Part shown: positions 9,594 through 17,326 of the stretch, piece after piece
Position numbering within the stretch: position 1 is the first letter of the stretch
Layout: every line of letters begins with the position of its first letter
NCBI GenBank assembly: GCA_966212235.1
Contig: CBIHPP010000009.1
Coordinates: forward strand, 62,001 to 126,000
From: Niastella sp966212235
GTDB taxonomy: Bacteria; Bacteroidota; Bacteroidia; Chitinophagales; Chitinophagaceae
Direction: 5' to 3'
DNA length: 64,000 nt
The notes under the pieces: model-generated
The model's database searches: none
Told to the model about the DNA's origin: nothing
The model's input: the letters and a program-made list of their open reading frames with translations, nothing else
Made by a program: the position numbers and the translations under genes

Positions 9594-10916
9594 ATGTTTT
9601 GTTTTCAACATTATCCTTGTATCAGGAAGGTTTTACTCCTTTCACTTTCGCTGCTGTTTTATTCCTGGGCGCAATCGCAACGGCCTAATATTATTTTCAT
9701 TCTGACCGATGACATGGGTTATGGTGATTTGAGCAGTTATGGCCGTAAAGAATACAGCACGCCAAACATAGACAAGCTGGCTTCGCAAGGAGTAAAATTT
9801 ATAAATGCTTACTCCGCAGGGTCACTCTGCACGCCAACCCGTACTGCACTTATTACAGGACGTTATCCTGCAAGAACACCAGTAGGATTAATGGAGCCGC
9901 TTACCGGAAGCAAAAAAGACAGCGCTTATGGCCTGACTAATAAATATCCGTCCATAGCAACGCTCATGAAAGAAAGTGGTTATGAAACGGCTTTGATTGG
10001 AAAATGGCATTTAGGATGCCTTCCGCAACATAGTCCGGTTAAAAACGGATTTGATTATTTTTTTGGCTTTCATACCGGGGCGGCGGATTATATCTCTCAC
10101 AAAGGCGATGCACGAACACATGACCTTTATGAAAATGATTCGCTTGTTTATCCGGAAGGCTATTTAACAGATCTGTTTTCTCAAAAAGCAGTTGACTTTC
10201 TTAAAAAGAAACACAACAAGCCTTTTTATCTAACTATTACTTATAATGCGCCGCATTGGCCATGGCAAGGCCCAAATGATAAAGCATATGGCGATTCTGT
10301 AAATTTTAGAAATGGGGGATCGCCAACAGTTTATGCTGCCATGATGAAAAGCCTGGATGATGGCATTGGGCATATTATTAAAACATTGGATGATGAGCAA
10401 TTGTCCAGTCAAACAATTGTAATTTTTACAAATGATAATGGCGGCGAACGATATTCTGATAACGGCGGTCTTACAAATGCTAAAGGTTCATTGTGGGAAG
10501 GTGGGATCAGGGTGCCGGCTTTTGTTAAGTGGCCTGGTAAGTTGAAAGCTGGTATTGTTACCCAACAGGTGGCTATTACGATGGATTGGACAGCCACCAT
10601 CTTATCTGCAGGGGGCGCTACAGCGCATAAAGACTTTCCCCTGGATGGGATCAACCTGATGCCAATTTTAACCGGAAAGAAAAAAAATACTGACCGAACT
10701 ATCTATTGGCGAACAGCCCAACGGAATAATCAAAAAGCCATTAGATGGGGTGATTGGAAATACTTACAGGATGAAAAAGGCGAATACCTTTTTAACCTGG
10801 GTGCCGACCAGGCGGAAAAAAATGACCTTAAAACAACGCAGGAAGCTATTTTCAATCAGTTGAAAAAGAAGTATGTCGCCTGGGAAAAGACGCTTCTACA
10901 ACCGATTCCTTTATGA
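9594..10916 (+). CDS. Sulfatase, Cys-type (S1 family, arylsulfatase A-like)
   Basis: 440 residues with a signal peptide ending near SWAQS (about residue 28). The metal-binding Asp pair is in LTDDMGYGD (Asp39/Asp40). The sulfatase signature CTPTRTALITG places the residue converted to formylglycine at Cys79, followed by Pro81 and Arg83. IGKWHLG gives Lys137 and His139, and TNDNGG gives the second metal-binding Asp-Asn pair. All active-site elements are present, so it should be active once matured by an anSME-type enzyme, which is not in the window. It would remove sulfate from a glycan or other sulfate ester in the periplasm. It sits beside the GH35 PUL but on the opposite strand with one gene between, so a joint role in sulfated galactan use is possible but unproven. 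Confidence 0.93.
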   Translation: MFCFQHYPCIRKVLLLSLSLLFYSWAQSQRPNIIFILTDDMGYGDLSSYGRKEYSTPNIDKLASQGVKFINAYSAGSLCTPTRTALITGRYPARTPVGLMEPLTGSKKDSAYGLTNKYPSIATLMKESGYETALIGKWHLGCLPQHSPVKNGFDYFFGFHTGAADYISHKGDARTHDLYENDSLVYPEGYLTDLFSQKAVDFLKKKHNKPFYLTITYNAPHWPWQGPNDKAYGDSVNFRNGGSPTVYAAMMKSLDDGIGHIIKTLDDEQLSSQTIVIFTNDNGGERYSDNGGLTNAKGSLWEGGIRVPAFVKWPGKLKAGIVTQQVAITMDWTATILSAGGATAHKDFPLDGINLMPILTGKKKNTDRTIYWRTAQRNNQKAIRWGDWKYLQDEKGEYLFNLGADQAEKNDLKTTQEAIFNQLKKKYVAWEKTLLQPIPL

Positions 10917-10940
10917 AGCGCATCTCCTGAAGGCTGCACT

Positions 10941-12005
10941 TTACTTTCCTTTCTTCTTTACCCGATCATCGCCAAGTAACAATCCCCAGGGTTTTAGATT
11001 TTCCACCCTGTCAAAAACTGCTTTCATGATGGCCATAACCGGAATGCTTAAAAACATACCGGATATACCAGCGAGTAACCCGCCAACTAACACCCCTACG
11101 ATGCTCACCAATGCATTGATCCGAACTTTCGAACCGACGATATAAGGCCCAATGAAATTATTGTCAATGAATTGAACAATGATCAGGATGACCCCCGTCC
11201 AGATGATCGCCGAAAAACTGTCTGAAGTGGTTAGGGTGACGGCCATACAAATTACGGTAGCGATCAGCATGCCGATATAAGGAATGAGATTGAGCATCGC
11301 TGCCAGCACGGCCAGGAAGATCGCATACTGAATACCGATGATAAAAAAGCCGACTGCATTCAGTACAGTGATGATCGCCATTTCGATCATTAGCCCGATC
11401 ATATAAGCCCTGACGATGGAATTTGATTCCTCCAGTACTTCTTCTACTTTCTTCCGTTCTGCCGAAGGAAAAACTTCCAGCAGGAATCTATGGATCAGGT
11501 TTCTGTAAAAAAGAATAAGAAAGGTATATATGGGAAGAAGGACCATTGTTATCAGCCCGCCGGCGAGCCCTGCCACAACCGTTCCCATGCTACCGGGGCC
11601 GGCGCTTTGTGCCTTTTCTTTGGCCTCTTGTACCGCCTCGTTCTGTACTTGTTTCGAAATATTGAATTGTTGATCAATCCATTGTTGAAAAGATGTCCAG
11701 TGCTGATGCAATTTTTCTTTGATCGTCGGCAGGTCTTCCGTAAAAGTGGCAATCTGTGCTGAGAGAAAATAAAGAATGGCAGCTACGAAAACAATGGCAA
11801 CGAATATGGCCAGCATACTGGCAACAATATCAGGAATTCCTTTTTTCACCAGCCATTTCACCAACGGCAGCAATAACATGGCCAGCATAATGGCAAAGCC
11901 TAATGGTATAAAAATACTACCCCCTACATACACCATTAACGATAAAAGGCAAATGATGAACAGGTTGGTGGCAAACCGCGTGCTAAAAGACGAAGCATTA
12001 TTCAT
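10941..12005 (-). CDS. AI-2E family transporter (PerM/YhhT-like membrane protein)
   Basis: 354 residues, with about eight membrane segments: two to three at the N-terminus (15-85), a soluble helical stretch (90-150) and a C-terminal bundle (155-340). The C-terminal block with LNLIPYIGMLIA and FIDNNFIGPYIVGSKVRINALVSIVGVLVGG-type wording is the hallmark of the AI-2E/UPF0118 family. Despite the name, members are mostly described as secondary exporters or antiporters, and substrate cannot be deduced here. It is convergent with the sulfatase gene (24 bp between stop codons), and stands as a single-gene unit. Confidence 0.9.
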   Translation of the reverse strand: MNNASSFSTRFATNLFIICLLSLMVYVGGSIFIPLGFAIMLAMLLLPLVKWLVKKGIPDIVASMLAIFVAIVFVAAILYFLSAQIATFTEDLPTIKEKLHQHWTSFQQWIDQQFNISKQVQNEAVQEAKEKAQSAGPGSMGTVVAGLAGGLITMVLLPIYTFLILFYRNLIHRFLLEVFPSAERKKVEEVLEESNSIVRAYMIGLMIEMAIITVLNAVGFFIIGIQYAIFLAVLAAMLNLIPYIGMLIATVICMAVTLTTSDSFSAIIWTGVILIIVQFIDNNFIGPYIVGSKVRINALVSIVGVLVGGLLAGISGMFLSIPVMAIMKAVFDRVENLKPWGLLLGDDRVKKKGK

Positions 12006-12160
12006 ATAAAAACAATTGGGTTCAAACCATGTACCATGCCTGTTGATTTAACAATAACGGGCATTTGTACTATATTAAGATTTTAAAATGAATAACCGGG
12101 AAATATATTGCCCATTGCCTATCCGGTAAATCAGTTGTTTAAAGTTGAATAATTAATTAA

Positions 12161-12208
12161 AAGCCCCCGCTTCCGGCCCGATAGCTATAGGGATGGGAGC
12201 GGGGGCTT
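12161..12208 (-). terminator. Intrinsic terminator downstream of the tandem SRPBCC gene
   Basis: Arms 12161-12174 and 12195-12208 pair over 14 bp (AAGCCCCCGCT on one side), followed on the minus strand by TTTTAATTAATT. The loop contains a second palindrome, CCCGATAGCTATAGGG (12177-12192), which recurs in near-identical form inside the cobalamin riboswitch. Confidence 0.85.
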
Positions 12209-12234
12209 AGGTTTATTTAGAACGCTATCTGGCA

Positions 12235-13275
12235 TTAGTTCTTCATTAATCCAGGCTCTCCTTTTCCTTCCGTTAACAGTTTGAACAAACTTCCTTTTAT
12301 ATAATAGTCCCAACCTTTTGTGCAGTCTTTGAAACACTCCACGTCGGGAACCAACCCGTGGTGCGTAAATCGCACCTGCGTTTTGTTACCCACGCTGGAT
12401 ATTTCAAAGCTGATTTTAGTGTTTGTCCACTCCTGTTTGTCTTTTATGAAATTCAATTTGCTGTCCGTTACCAGCCAAACTACTTTTTTATCAGGAATAA
12501 CTTCCACTATTTTTTGTGTTGACACATGCACGTCGCCGAACCGGACGGTAAATGCCTCATTCAGTTTTTGCGAGCTGCCTGTCAGGTCGGCTGTCCACCA
12601 TTTGGTTACGCTGTTAATGTTTTTGAACACTTCCTGCGGCGTAGCATCCACGGTAAGCGTTGCCGTATAATCGGGTTGGTTCATGGTCTTATTGTTTGTT
12701 TGCCGGATCTGTTTTTCTGATTCAGTTTGTGGCTTGCCGGTAGCGTTTGGTTGGCCTTTACCGGTGCTGATCAGTTTGTACAAACTGTTATTTATATAAT
12801 TGCCCCAGCCTTCCCGGCAAACTTCGAAACATTCATATTCAGGCACCAATCCAAGGTGCGTGAAACGGACCTGTGTTTTGTTATCCTTCGTGGAAATATC
12901 AAAAATAATTTTTGTACCTGTCCATTCACTTTTGTCTTTGGTGAACTTGAAATAATTTTCCAGCACCTCCCAAACTACTTTTTTGCCCGGCACCAGTTCA
13001 ACGATCTTCACTTTACAACGGTGAATATCCTCGAAATGATAGTTGAACACCCCATTGAGTTTGTCGGTATTGCCTTCCACTTCTTCCGACCACCAGCCAC
13101 GTACATTGTTGATGGCATTGTAAACGGCTTCCGGCGTTTCATTGACCAGGATGGTCGTGGTAAAATCTGTTAGTGTCATATGGTGAGTTTTTTGTTGCTG
13201 AGAAAATGCAGTTGCAGCGCATACAACGAGTATGCTTGTTACTATTCCGGCCAGTGTATGTTCCTGTCTTTTCAT
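12235..13275 (-). CDS. Exported protein with two tandem SRPBCC (AHSA1-like) domains
   Basis: 346 residues. Residues 1-26 look like a signal peptide (hydrophobic, ending TAFSQ). Two homologous domains follow: about 33-172 (starting MTLTDFTTTILVNETPEAVY) and about 197-340 (starting MNQPDYTATLTVDATPQEVF). Both have the SRPBCC/START order of an N-terminal strand, a helix with a WW pair (GWWSEEV, KWWTADL), a KKVVW strand and a C-terminal block with GLVP-ECF---GW. A polar Gln/Asn/Lys linker joins them. The fold binds hydrophobic ligands; members are usually cytosolic, so a leader is unusual. Each domain begins at a Met, suggesting fusion of two single-domain genes. Met33 could serve as a cytosolic start. 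It is divergent from the AraC-type regulator at 13398, its likely controller. Confidence 0.85.
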   Translation of the reverse strand: MKRQEHTLAGIVTSILVVCAATAFSQQQKTHHMTLTDFTTTILVNETPEAVYNAINNVRGWWSEEVEGNTDKLNGVFNYHFEDIHRCKVKIVELVPGKKVVWEVLENYFKFTKDKSEWTGTKIIFDISTKDNKTQVRFTHLGLVPEYECFEVCREGWGNYINNSLYKLISTGKGQPNATGKPQTESEKQIRQTNNKTMNQPDYTATLTVDATPQEVFKNINSVTKWWTADLTGSSQKLNEAFTVRFGDVHVSTQKIVEVIPDKKVVWLVTDSKLNFIKDKQEWTNTKISFEISSVGNKTQVRFTHHGLVPDVECFKDCTKGWDYYIKGSLFKLLTEGKGEPGLMKN

Positions 13276-13295
13276 ACTTAATGATTTATTGATGG

Positions 13296-13303
13296 CAAAG
13301 CTA
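13296..13303 (-). promoter_or_regulatory. Putative -7 element for the SRPBCC gene
   Basis: On the minus strand this reads TAGCTTTG, an exact match to the Bacteroidota TAnnTTTG consensus, about 20 bp before the ATG at 13275. No well-spaced -33 TTG was found, so the call rests on one element. Confidence 0.35.
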
Positions 13304-13351
13304 GCGTCTGCAATTGGTAGCGACAGGGTGTGAAATAGACAATCTGCCGGG

Positions 13352-13382
13352 TTGATTTGGACACAATACTCCTGTATCTTTG
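13352..13382 (+). promoter_or_regulatory. Putative Bacteroidota promoter for the GlxA-type regulator
   Basis: TTG at 13352-13354, a 20-bp spacer, and TATCTTTG at 13375-13382 match the Bacteroidota -33/-7 pattern. Transcription would begin a few bases later, leaving a very short leader before the ATG at 13398. Confidence 0.6.
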
Positions 13383-13397
13383 TACAAATAGTATACG

Positions 13398-14378
13398 ATG
13401 AAGCAGGTAACTATAATCATTCCAAATGACTGCGCTAACCTGAGCAGCATTACAGGTTCGTTTGAAGTGTTGACCCGCGCGAATGAGTTCTGGCGAATGC
13501 AGGGTAACAAACCGATGCTTGAAGTACGCCTGGCCGGTTTCGTTCCGGAATTGAAATTAGACCTTGGCTTCTTCTCTATTCATCCCATGCCTATTGATGA
13601 TATACAAAAAACCGACCTGGTGATCATTCCTTCTTTGTCGCATGAGTATGACAATATCATTAAAAAGAATACAGCGTTGATTGCCTGGATCAGGGAACAA
13701 TATAAAAACGGTGCTGAGATCGCCAGCATTTGCACCGGCACTTTTTTATTGGCGGCTACTGGCCTGCTCGATGGCCGGCATTGTTCTACCCACTGGAATG
13801 CGGCGGGCCATTTAAAGAAACGCTTTCCAAACATCGAGGTGCATACCGATATTTTGACCACGGCAGGAAGGGGCATTTATACCAATGGTGGCGGTTACTC
13901 ATTTCTGAACATGGCGCTTTTCCTGGTTGAAAAATACTTCGACCGCCAAACGGCTATCTTCTGCTCCAAAATATTTCAAATAGATATCGACCGAACATCG
14001 CAATCTGCTTTTGCCATTTTCAGAGCGCAGAAAGACCATGGTGATGAGGTGATTTGCGAAGCGCAATCTTATATAGAAGAAAACCTGGCTGCTAAGATCT
14101 CTTTCGAAGAGCTGGCCATAAAGCTGGCCGTTAGTCGTAGGAATTTTGATCGTCGTTTTATCAAAGCTACCGGTAATACGCCGGTGGAGTATTTACAGCG
14201 GGTTAAAATAGAAGTGGCCAAAAAAGCGTTGGAGCAGGGTCGGAAAACCATTTTTGAGGTCATGGATGAAGTTGGCTATGCTGATGATAAAGCATTCCGG
14301 GAAGTATTTAAAAAGATAACCGGCTTATCGCCCCTCGATTACAGGGCCAAATATAATAAGGAAGCGGTGGCTGTTTAG
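13398..14378 (+). CDS. GlxA-type transcription regulator: DJ-1/PfpI-like domain plus AraC HTH
   Basis: 326 residues. Residues 1-185 form a DJ-1/PfpI (class I glutamine amidotransferase-like) domain, with the nucleophile-elbow-like segment ASICTGTFLLAATGLLDG and a following HCSTHW. Residues about 220-322 hold two AraC helix-turn-helix motifs, ending in the standard GYADDKAFREVFKKITGLSPLDYR signature. In this family the N-terminal domain acts as a sensor, generally without known catalysis. It reads away from the tandem SRPBCC gene across a 122-bp spacer that carries promoter-like elements for both, so local control of that gene is likely. The inducer is unknown. Confidence 0.92.
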   Translation: MKQVTIIIPNDCANLSSITGSFEVLTRANEFWRMQGNKPMLEVRLAGFVPELKLDLGFFSIHPMPIDDIQKTDLVIIPSLSHEYDNIIKKNTALIAWIREQYKNGAEIASICTGTFLLAATGLLDGRHCSTHWNAAGHLKKRFPNIEVHTDILTTAGRGIYTNGGGYSFLNMALFLVEKYFDRQTAIFCSKIFQIDIDRTSQSAFAIFRAQKDHGDEVICEAQSYIEENLAAKISFEELAIKLAVSRRNFDRRFIKATGNTPVEYLQRVKIEVAKKALEQGRKTIFEVMDEVGYADDKAFREVFKKITGLSPLDYRAKYNKEAVAV

Positions 14379-14452
14379 CGGATGAACCCGGACCTTTGCA
14401 TACTGTCCATATTTCATTAACATTTATGACAATAATTGACATTTTTGTAAAT

Positions 14453-14460
14453 TATTTTTG
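14453..14460 (+). promoter_or_regulatory. Putative -7 element for the GNAT/HTH pair
   Basis: TATTTTTG matches TAnnTTTG, 30 bp before the ATG of the GNAT-like gene. A TTG lies 14 bp upstream, which is short of the usual spacing. The surrounding 14400-14475 stretch is strongly A/T-rich. Confidence 0.4.
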
Positions 14461-14490
14461 TATATTTATCTATGCTAAAACCAAAGATAA

Positions 14491-14991
14491 ATGGTACTGG
14501 AAGAGACAGTGAGTGGAGAGGAATTCGAGGCTCTTATAGAGCCTATTATACCCAATGACTTCAAAGCCATTAAAAAGGATAAAGTCCGGTTCAATTCGTT
14601 CAATTGGAACCTATATAAGAATAAAGAGGTGTATAAACTCAGGCTCGCTACGGATGAATCCATCTTAGGTCTTATGTGCCTGATAGATCATCCGGGCGAT
14701 GGGATAAATGCTATTGAGATCGAGCTTCTGGAAATAGGTGCTGACAACCGGGGAGGAAAAAAGAAGCTTGCCAATATTGCCGGCTGCCTGATTGCCTTTG
14801 CCTGCCGGGAATCATTCAAACGCGGATACGAAGGATGGGTATTTTTGGTCCCTAAAACCTCTTTATTGGAGCATTATACGGCAAAATATGGTTTTACCCA
14901 TGTGCCCATTAAAACACCTGATCGGCCTGAGGGATTTATGGAATTAAATCCCAGCAGGTCGCTCAGACTGATTAAGAAATATTTAGGTTAG
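14491..14991 (+). CDS. GNAT-like N-acetyltransferase, first gene of a GNAT/HTH pair
   Basis: 166 residues. The central part reads as a GNAT fold: a beta strand IEIELLEIGADN, then RGGKKKLANIAGCLIAFACRES, which fits the acetyl-CoA pyrophosphate-binding motif A loop (R-G-G-K) and helix, then WVFLVPKTSLLEHYTAKYGF, the usual C-terminal strand with Tyr and the YG-F ending. The N-terminal third is less typical and may bind the acceptor. It is followed after 66 bp by a helix-turn-helix gene, the organisation of GNAT-type toxin-antitoxin modules, although here the acetyltransferase comes first. Substrate unknown; a housekeeping or resistance acetyltransferase is the alternative. Confidence 0.7.
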   Translation: MVLEETVSGEEFEALIEPIIPNDFKAIKKDKVRFNSFNWNLYKNKEVYKLRLATDESILGLMCLIDHPGDGINAIEIELLEIGADNRGGKKKLANIAGCLIAFACRESFKRGYEGWVFLVPKTSLLEHYTAKYGFTHVPIKTPDRPEGFMELNPSRSLRLIKKYLG

Positions 14992-15057
14992 GACCGGCAA
15001 AATCGTAAATTATTTATTCGACTTTCTATAGCTGAATAAATACAAATCGTTAGTTGT

Positions 15058-15585
15058 ATGAAATCGTTTAAAAACATCGAGAAGGAGTATACTTCCGAAG
15101 AAATAGCCGAATCGTTTGTGTTCCCTGGCCCCAAAGGGCCAAAGGAAAGGGAAGCCTTACTGGAAGCATTCCGACAACATAGGAAAAAGGTATCGGATAA
15201 GCAGTCGGCGAGAACAAAACTTATCTCACAGTTACTTCAACTAAAATTTCTGATCGAAGATTATATAAAATCAGAGAAATTAAACAAAGACTATTCATTT
15301 GGTTTTTTTCTAAAAGAATACATCAACCGCCTGGAAAAGAAAAACAATCAATTCGCCGATGAAATAAGTGTCGATCCCGCTGAATTAAGCCAGGTCATCA
15401 ATAAACGCCGGCAACCTACGGAAAAACTTATTTTCAGGCTGGAAATACATTCCAACAAGAACTTCCCCGCTCTTATGTGGTTTAAAATACTTGAAAAAGA
15501 TCGCGCTTATGAATTGAAGCACCATAGGGAGATCATCGATGGGGAAAAGAAAAATGTAAAACAAAAGCTCGATTTTTCATTATAG
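15058..15585 (+). CDS. HTH protein with HigA-like XRE domain, second gene of the pair
   Basis: 175 residues. The N-terminal half is charged and largely helical (EKEYTSEEIAESFVFP at 8-22, then a Lys/Arg/Glu-rich region). The C-terminal half holds a helix-turn-helix like HigA/XRE antitoxins: about residues 80-135, with FFLKEYINRLEKKNNQFADE followed by SVDPAELSQVINKRRQPTEK and a recognition-type helix. The N-terminal extension could contact the upstream acetyltransferase. A strong terminator follows 48 bp after the stop, which closes the two-gene unit. Antitoxin function is inferred from pairing and fold; a stand-alone regulator is possible. Confidence 0.7.
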   Translation: MKSFKNIEKEYTSEEIAESFVFPGPKGPKEREALLEAFRQHRKKVSDKQSARTKLISQLLQLKFLIEDYIKSEKLNKDYSFGFFLKEYINRLEKKNNQFADEISVDPAELSQVINKRRQPTEKLIFRLEIHSNKNFPALMWFKILEKDRAYELKHHREIIDGEKKNVKQKLDFSL

Positions 15586-15632
15586 CAGCTACGTTTATCG
15601 AACCCTGGCTCTTTATGTCCGCATAGAAAAAG

Positions 15633-15663
15633 CCTTCCGATCAAACGACCGGAAGGTTTTTTT
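15633..15663 (+). terminator. Intrinsic terminator of the GNAT/HTH unit
   Basis: Arms 15633-15642 (CCTTCCGATC) and 15647-15656 (GACCGGAAGG) pair with one mismatch around an AAAC loop, followed by seven T residues. Confidence 0.88.
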
Positions 15664-15867
15664 ATGCAGTTATTATTATGCCTGATCAGGAGGGGCGTAT
15701 CAGGTCGCATTATTGTATTTAGGCATATGTTGCCGGGTTAATACAAATATTCAGTTTATTTTATCATGTTAGCTTAGCCATGATTGTAGTTAATGGCATT
15801 TTATTTTATATTGGATATCAGACAGACTTTACATCTCATAGTGTCAACAAGGTTAAAACTACCACAT

Positions 15868-16617
15868 ATGTATATCAGGGTAATTATCATATTAGCAATA
15901 GTTGCAATGGCGATCACTCAATGCAGTACTACCAGGTTTACAAAGACAGGCTCCGGCGTGTTTGCACCTATAACTGATAATAAAAAGCAGTTTATATTGA
16001 CTCCGTCAGAACTGCCACCCATCAATTCAGTCGAAATCGGAAGCTTTGAGCATGTTGAGGATTGGAATGGCAACTGGGACGTACTGATGGATAAGATCCA
16101 GAAAAAGGCACGTAATAATGGCGCAAACATTATCAAGATCGATGAATATTTCGAAGGAAGCAAAACAAAGGGACATGCCCTTCTTATGCGAGGAAAATTT
16201 TACGTATCACAATTGCCGGATGCCGATATTGAAGCACAGGTGTTAAAAGAAAGGACAAAGAATGTTGCTGATTGTAGCTGTTCATATATTAAAGTATTTC
16301 GTGACGAGGGGAATGCAGCACTGAGGGCATTGGCCAAAATAGATCTGGTGATCAACGACTCATTGATTGGCCCCCTTCCCAATAAGAAAGCTTATACCAT
16401 AAAGTTAACCAAAGAGTCAGACGTTTTTATTGGATCCAGCCGGTCGTCCCGTCTTTTGGTAAAAAACAGGTTTGGAACAGAGTATTATGTTCAGGCCACA
16501 AAAGCAATGGCTTCGCCAACACCAGGCACCATTATTATTGGATCCAATGAATTCATTTTGCTTGAGACATTACAGGCAAAGCTGCATTTTGAAACCATTG
16601 AAAAAACCTACAAATAA
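15868..16617 (+). CDS. Lipoprotein of unknown function
   Basis: About 249 residues from the ATG at 15868. The open frame extends 25 codons further upstream (15793), but the later Met is preferred because it directly starts a lipoprotein leader: MYIRVIIILAIVAMAITQCS, with Cys19 as lipid site. The mature protein has a domain with SVEIGSFEHVEDWNGNWDVLMDKIQKKA and GANIIKIDEYFEG, resembling the small alpha/beta fold of YbjQ/RcsF-like lipoproteins that sort into strand-helix-strand repeats. The second half is not recognised; it contains a Cys-Ser-Cys pair. It is a single gene, convergent with the adenosyltransferase gene across a hairpin. Confidence 0.65.
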   Translation: MYIRVIIILAIVAMAITQCSTTRFTKTGSGVFAPITDNKKQFILTPSELPPINSVEIGSFEHVEDWNGNWDVLMDKIQKKARNNGANIIKIDEYFEGSKTKGHALLMRGKFYVSQLPDADIEAQVLKERTKNVADCSCSYIKVFRDEGNAALRALAKIDLVINDSLIGPLPNKKAYTIKLTKESDVFIGSSRSSRLLVKNRFGTEYYVQATKAMASPTPGTIIIGSNEFILLETLQAKLHFETIEKTYK

Positions 16618-16654
16618 CCAGGTTGGAAATAAAACTATTTTTGGCATAATATAA

Positions 16655-16688
16655 AAGGTGGGTCCCCCTTGAAAGGGGGGCTCACCTT
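16655..16688. terminator. Bidirectional hairpin terminator between convergent genes
   Basis: Arms 16655-16670 and 16673-16688 pair almost fully (AAGGTG with CACCTT, CCCCCTT with AAGGGGG), with two weaker positions. It lies between the plus-strand lipoprotein gene and the minus-strand adenosyltransferase gene. The T run is weak on both sides. Confidence 0.7.
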
Positions 16689-16702
16689 ATAAGTGGAAGT
16701 TG

Positions 16703-17317
16703 TTACGCCTGATCAGGTGGAGCTGGCTGGTTGCTATCCGGTTCCTGTTTTTTAAAACGCTTGTATAAAAAGAGCTGCCATTTTTCTTCCGCTACGCCGG
16801 CCTTATCCATTTCGGCTCTTGCCAGGGTAAAGAAAAGATCAGACAACCGGTTGATATAAGCCGGTATAATTTCATTCACTTCATCTTCTTTGATCAATGT
16901 CACCAGGGTTCGTTCGCCGCGGCGCATTTGCGTGCGTACGACGTGGCACAAAGCCGATATTTCATTGCCACCTGGTAATAAAAAGTAATCGGAAGGTGAG
17001 GTCATGGCGCCTTCCAGTTCATCGATCCATGCTTCGCAAAAAGCAGCACCATCTTCGGGCATCGGATTGGTATTTACTTTTTTGGTATCGGATGGCCGCG
17101 CCAGGTGCGACATCATATCCATCATGTCTTTCTGAATTTTATGCAGGTTGGCTTGCCAGGGATGTTCGTTGCCCAGCTTTGTACGTAGCAACCCGATGGT
17201 GGAATTCACTTCATCCAAAGTGCCGATGCATTCTACCCGTACATCGTCTTTGTCTACGCGCTTGCCGCCGAATAAACCGGTTGTGCCTTTGTCGCCTTTT
17301 TTGGTATATATTTTCAT
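16703..17317 (-). CDS. pduO: ATP:cob(I)alamin adenosyltransferase, PduO type
   Basis: 204 residues. The N-terminus MKIYTKKGDKGTTGLFGG is the PduO-type ATP-binding motif, followed by VECIGTLDEVNS. The conserved arginine block appears as HVVRTQMRRGERTL (around 130-143) and the C-terminal IPAYINRLSDLFFTLAR is standard. The enzyme transfers adenosyl from ATP to cob(I)alamin to make coenzyme B12 in the cytosol. The last 20 residues are a polar, proline-rich tail. It is the last gene of the riboswitch-led corrinoid uptake transcript, starting 9 bp after the receptor gene, which fits adenosylation of imported corrinoid. Confidence 0.95.
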   Translation of the reverse strand: MKIYTKKGDKGTTGLFGGKRVDKDDVRVECIGTLDEVNSTIGLLRTKLGNEHPWQANLHKIQKDMMDMMSHLARPSDTKKVNTNPMPEDGAAFCEAWIDELEGAMTSPSDYFLLPGGNEISALCHVVRTQMRRGERTLVTLIKEDEVNEIIPAYINRLSDLFFTLARAEMDKAGVAEEKWQLFLYKRFKKQEPDSNQPAPPDQA

Positions 17318-17326
17318 GGTAATTTT

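Noticed and set aside
9439..9705. An 88-codon plus-strand frame overlapping the sulfatase start
   Set aside because: It overlaps the sulfatase signal peptide in another frame, and its hydrophobic content comes from A/T-rich sequence.
10941..12005. Quorum-sensing autoinducer-2 export as the function of the AI-2E family protein
   Set aside because: The family name is historical; no luxS or AI-2 genes are in view and the substrate cannot be inferred.
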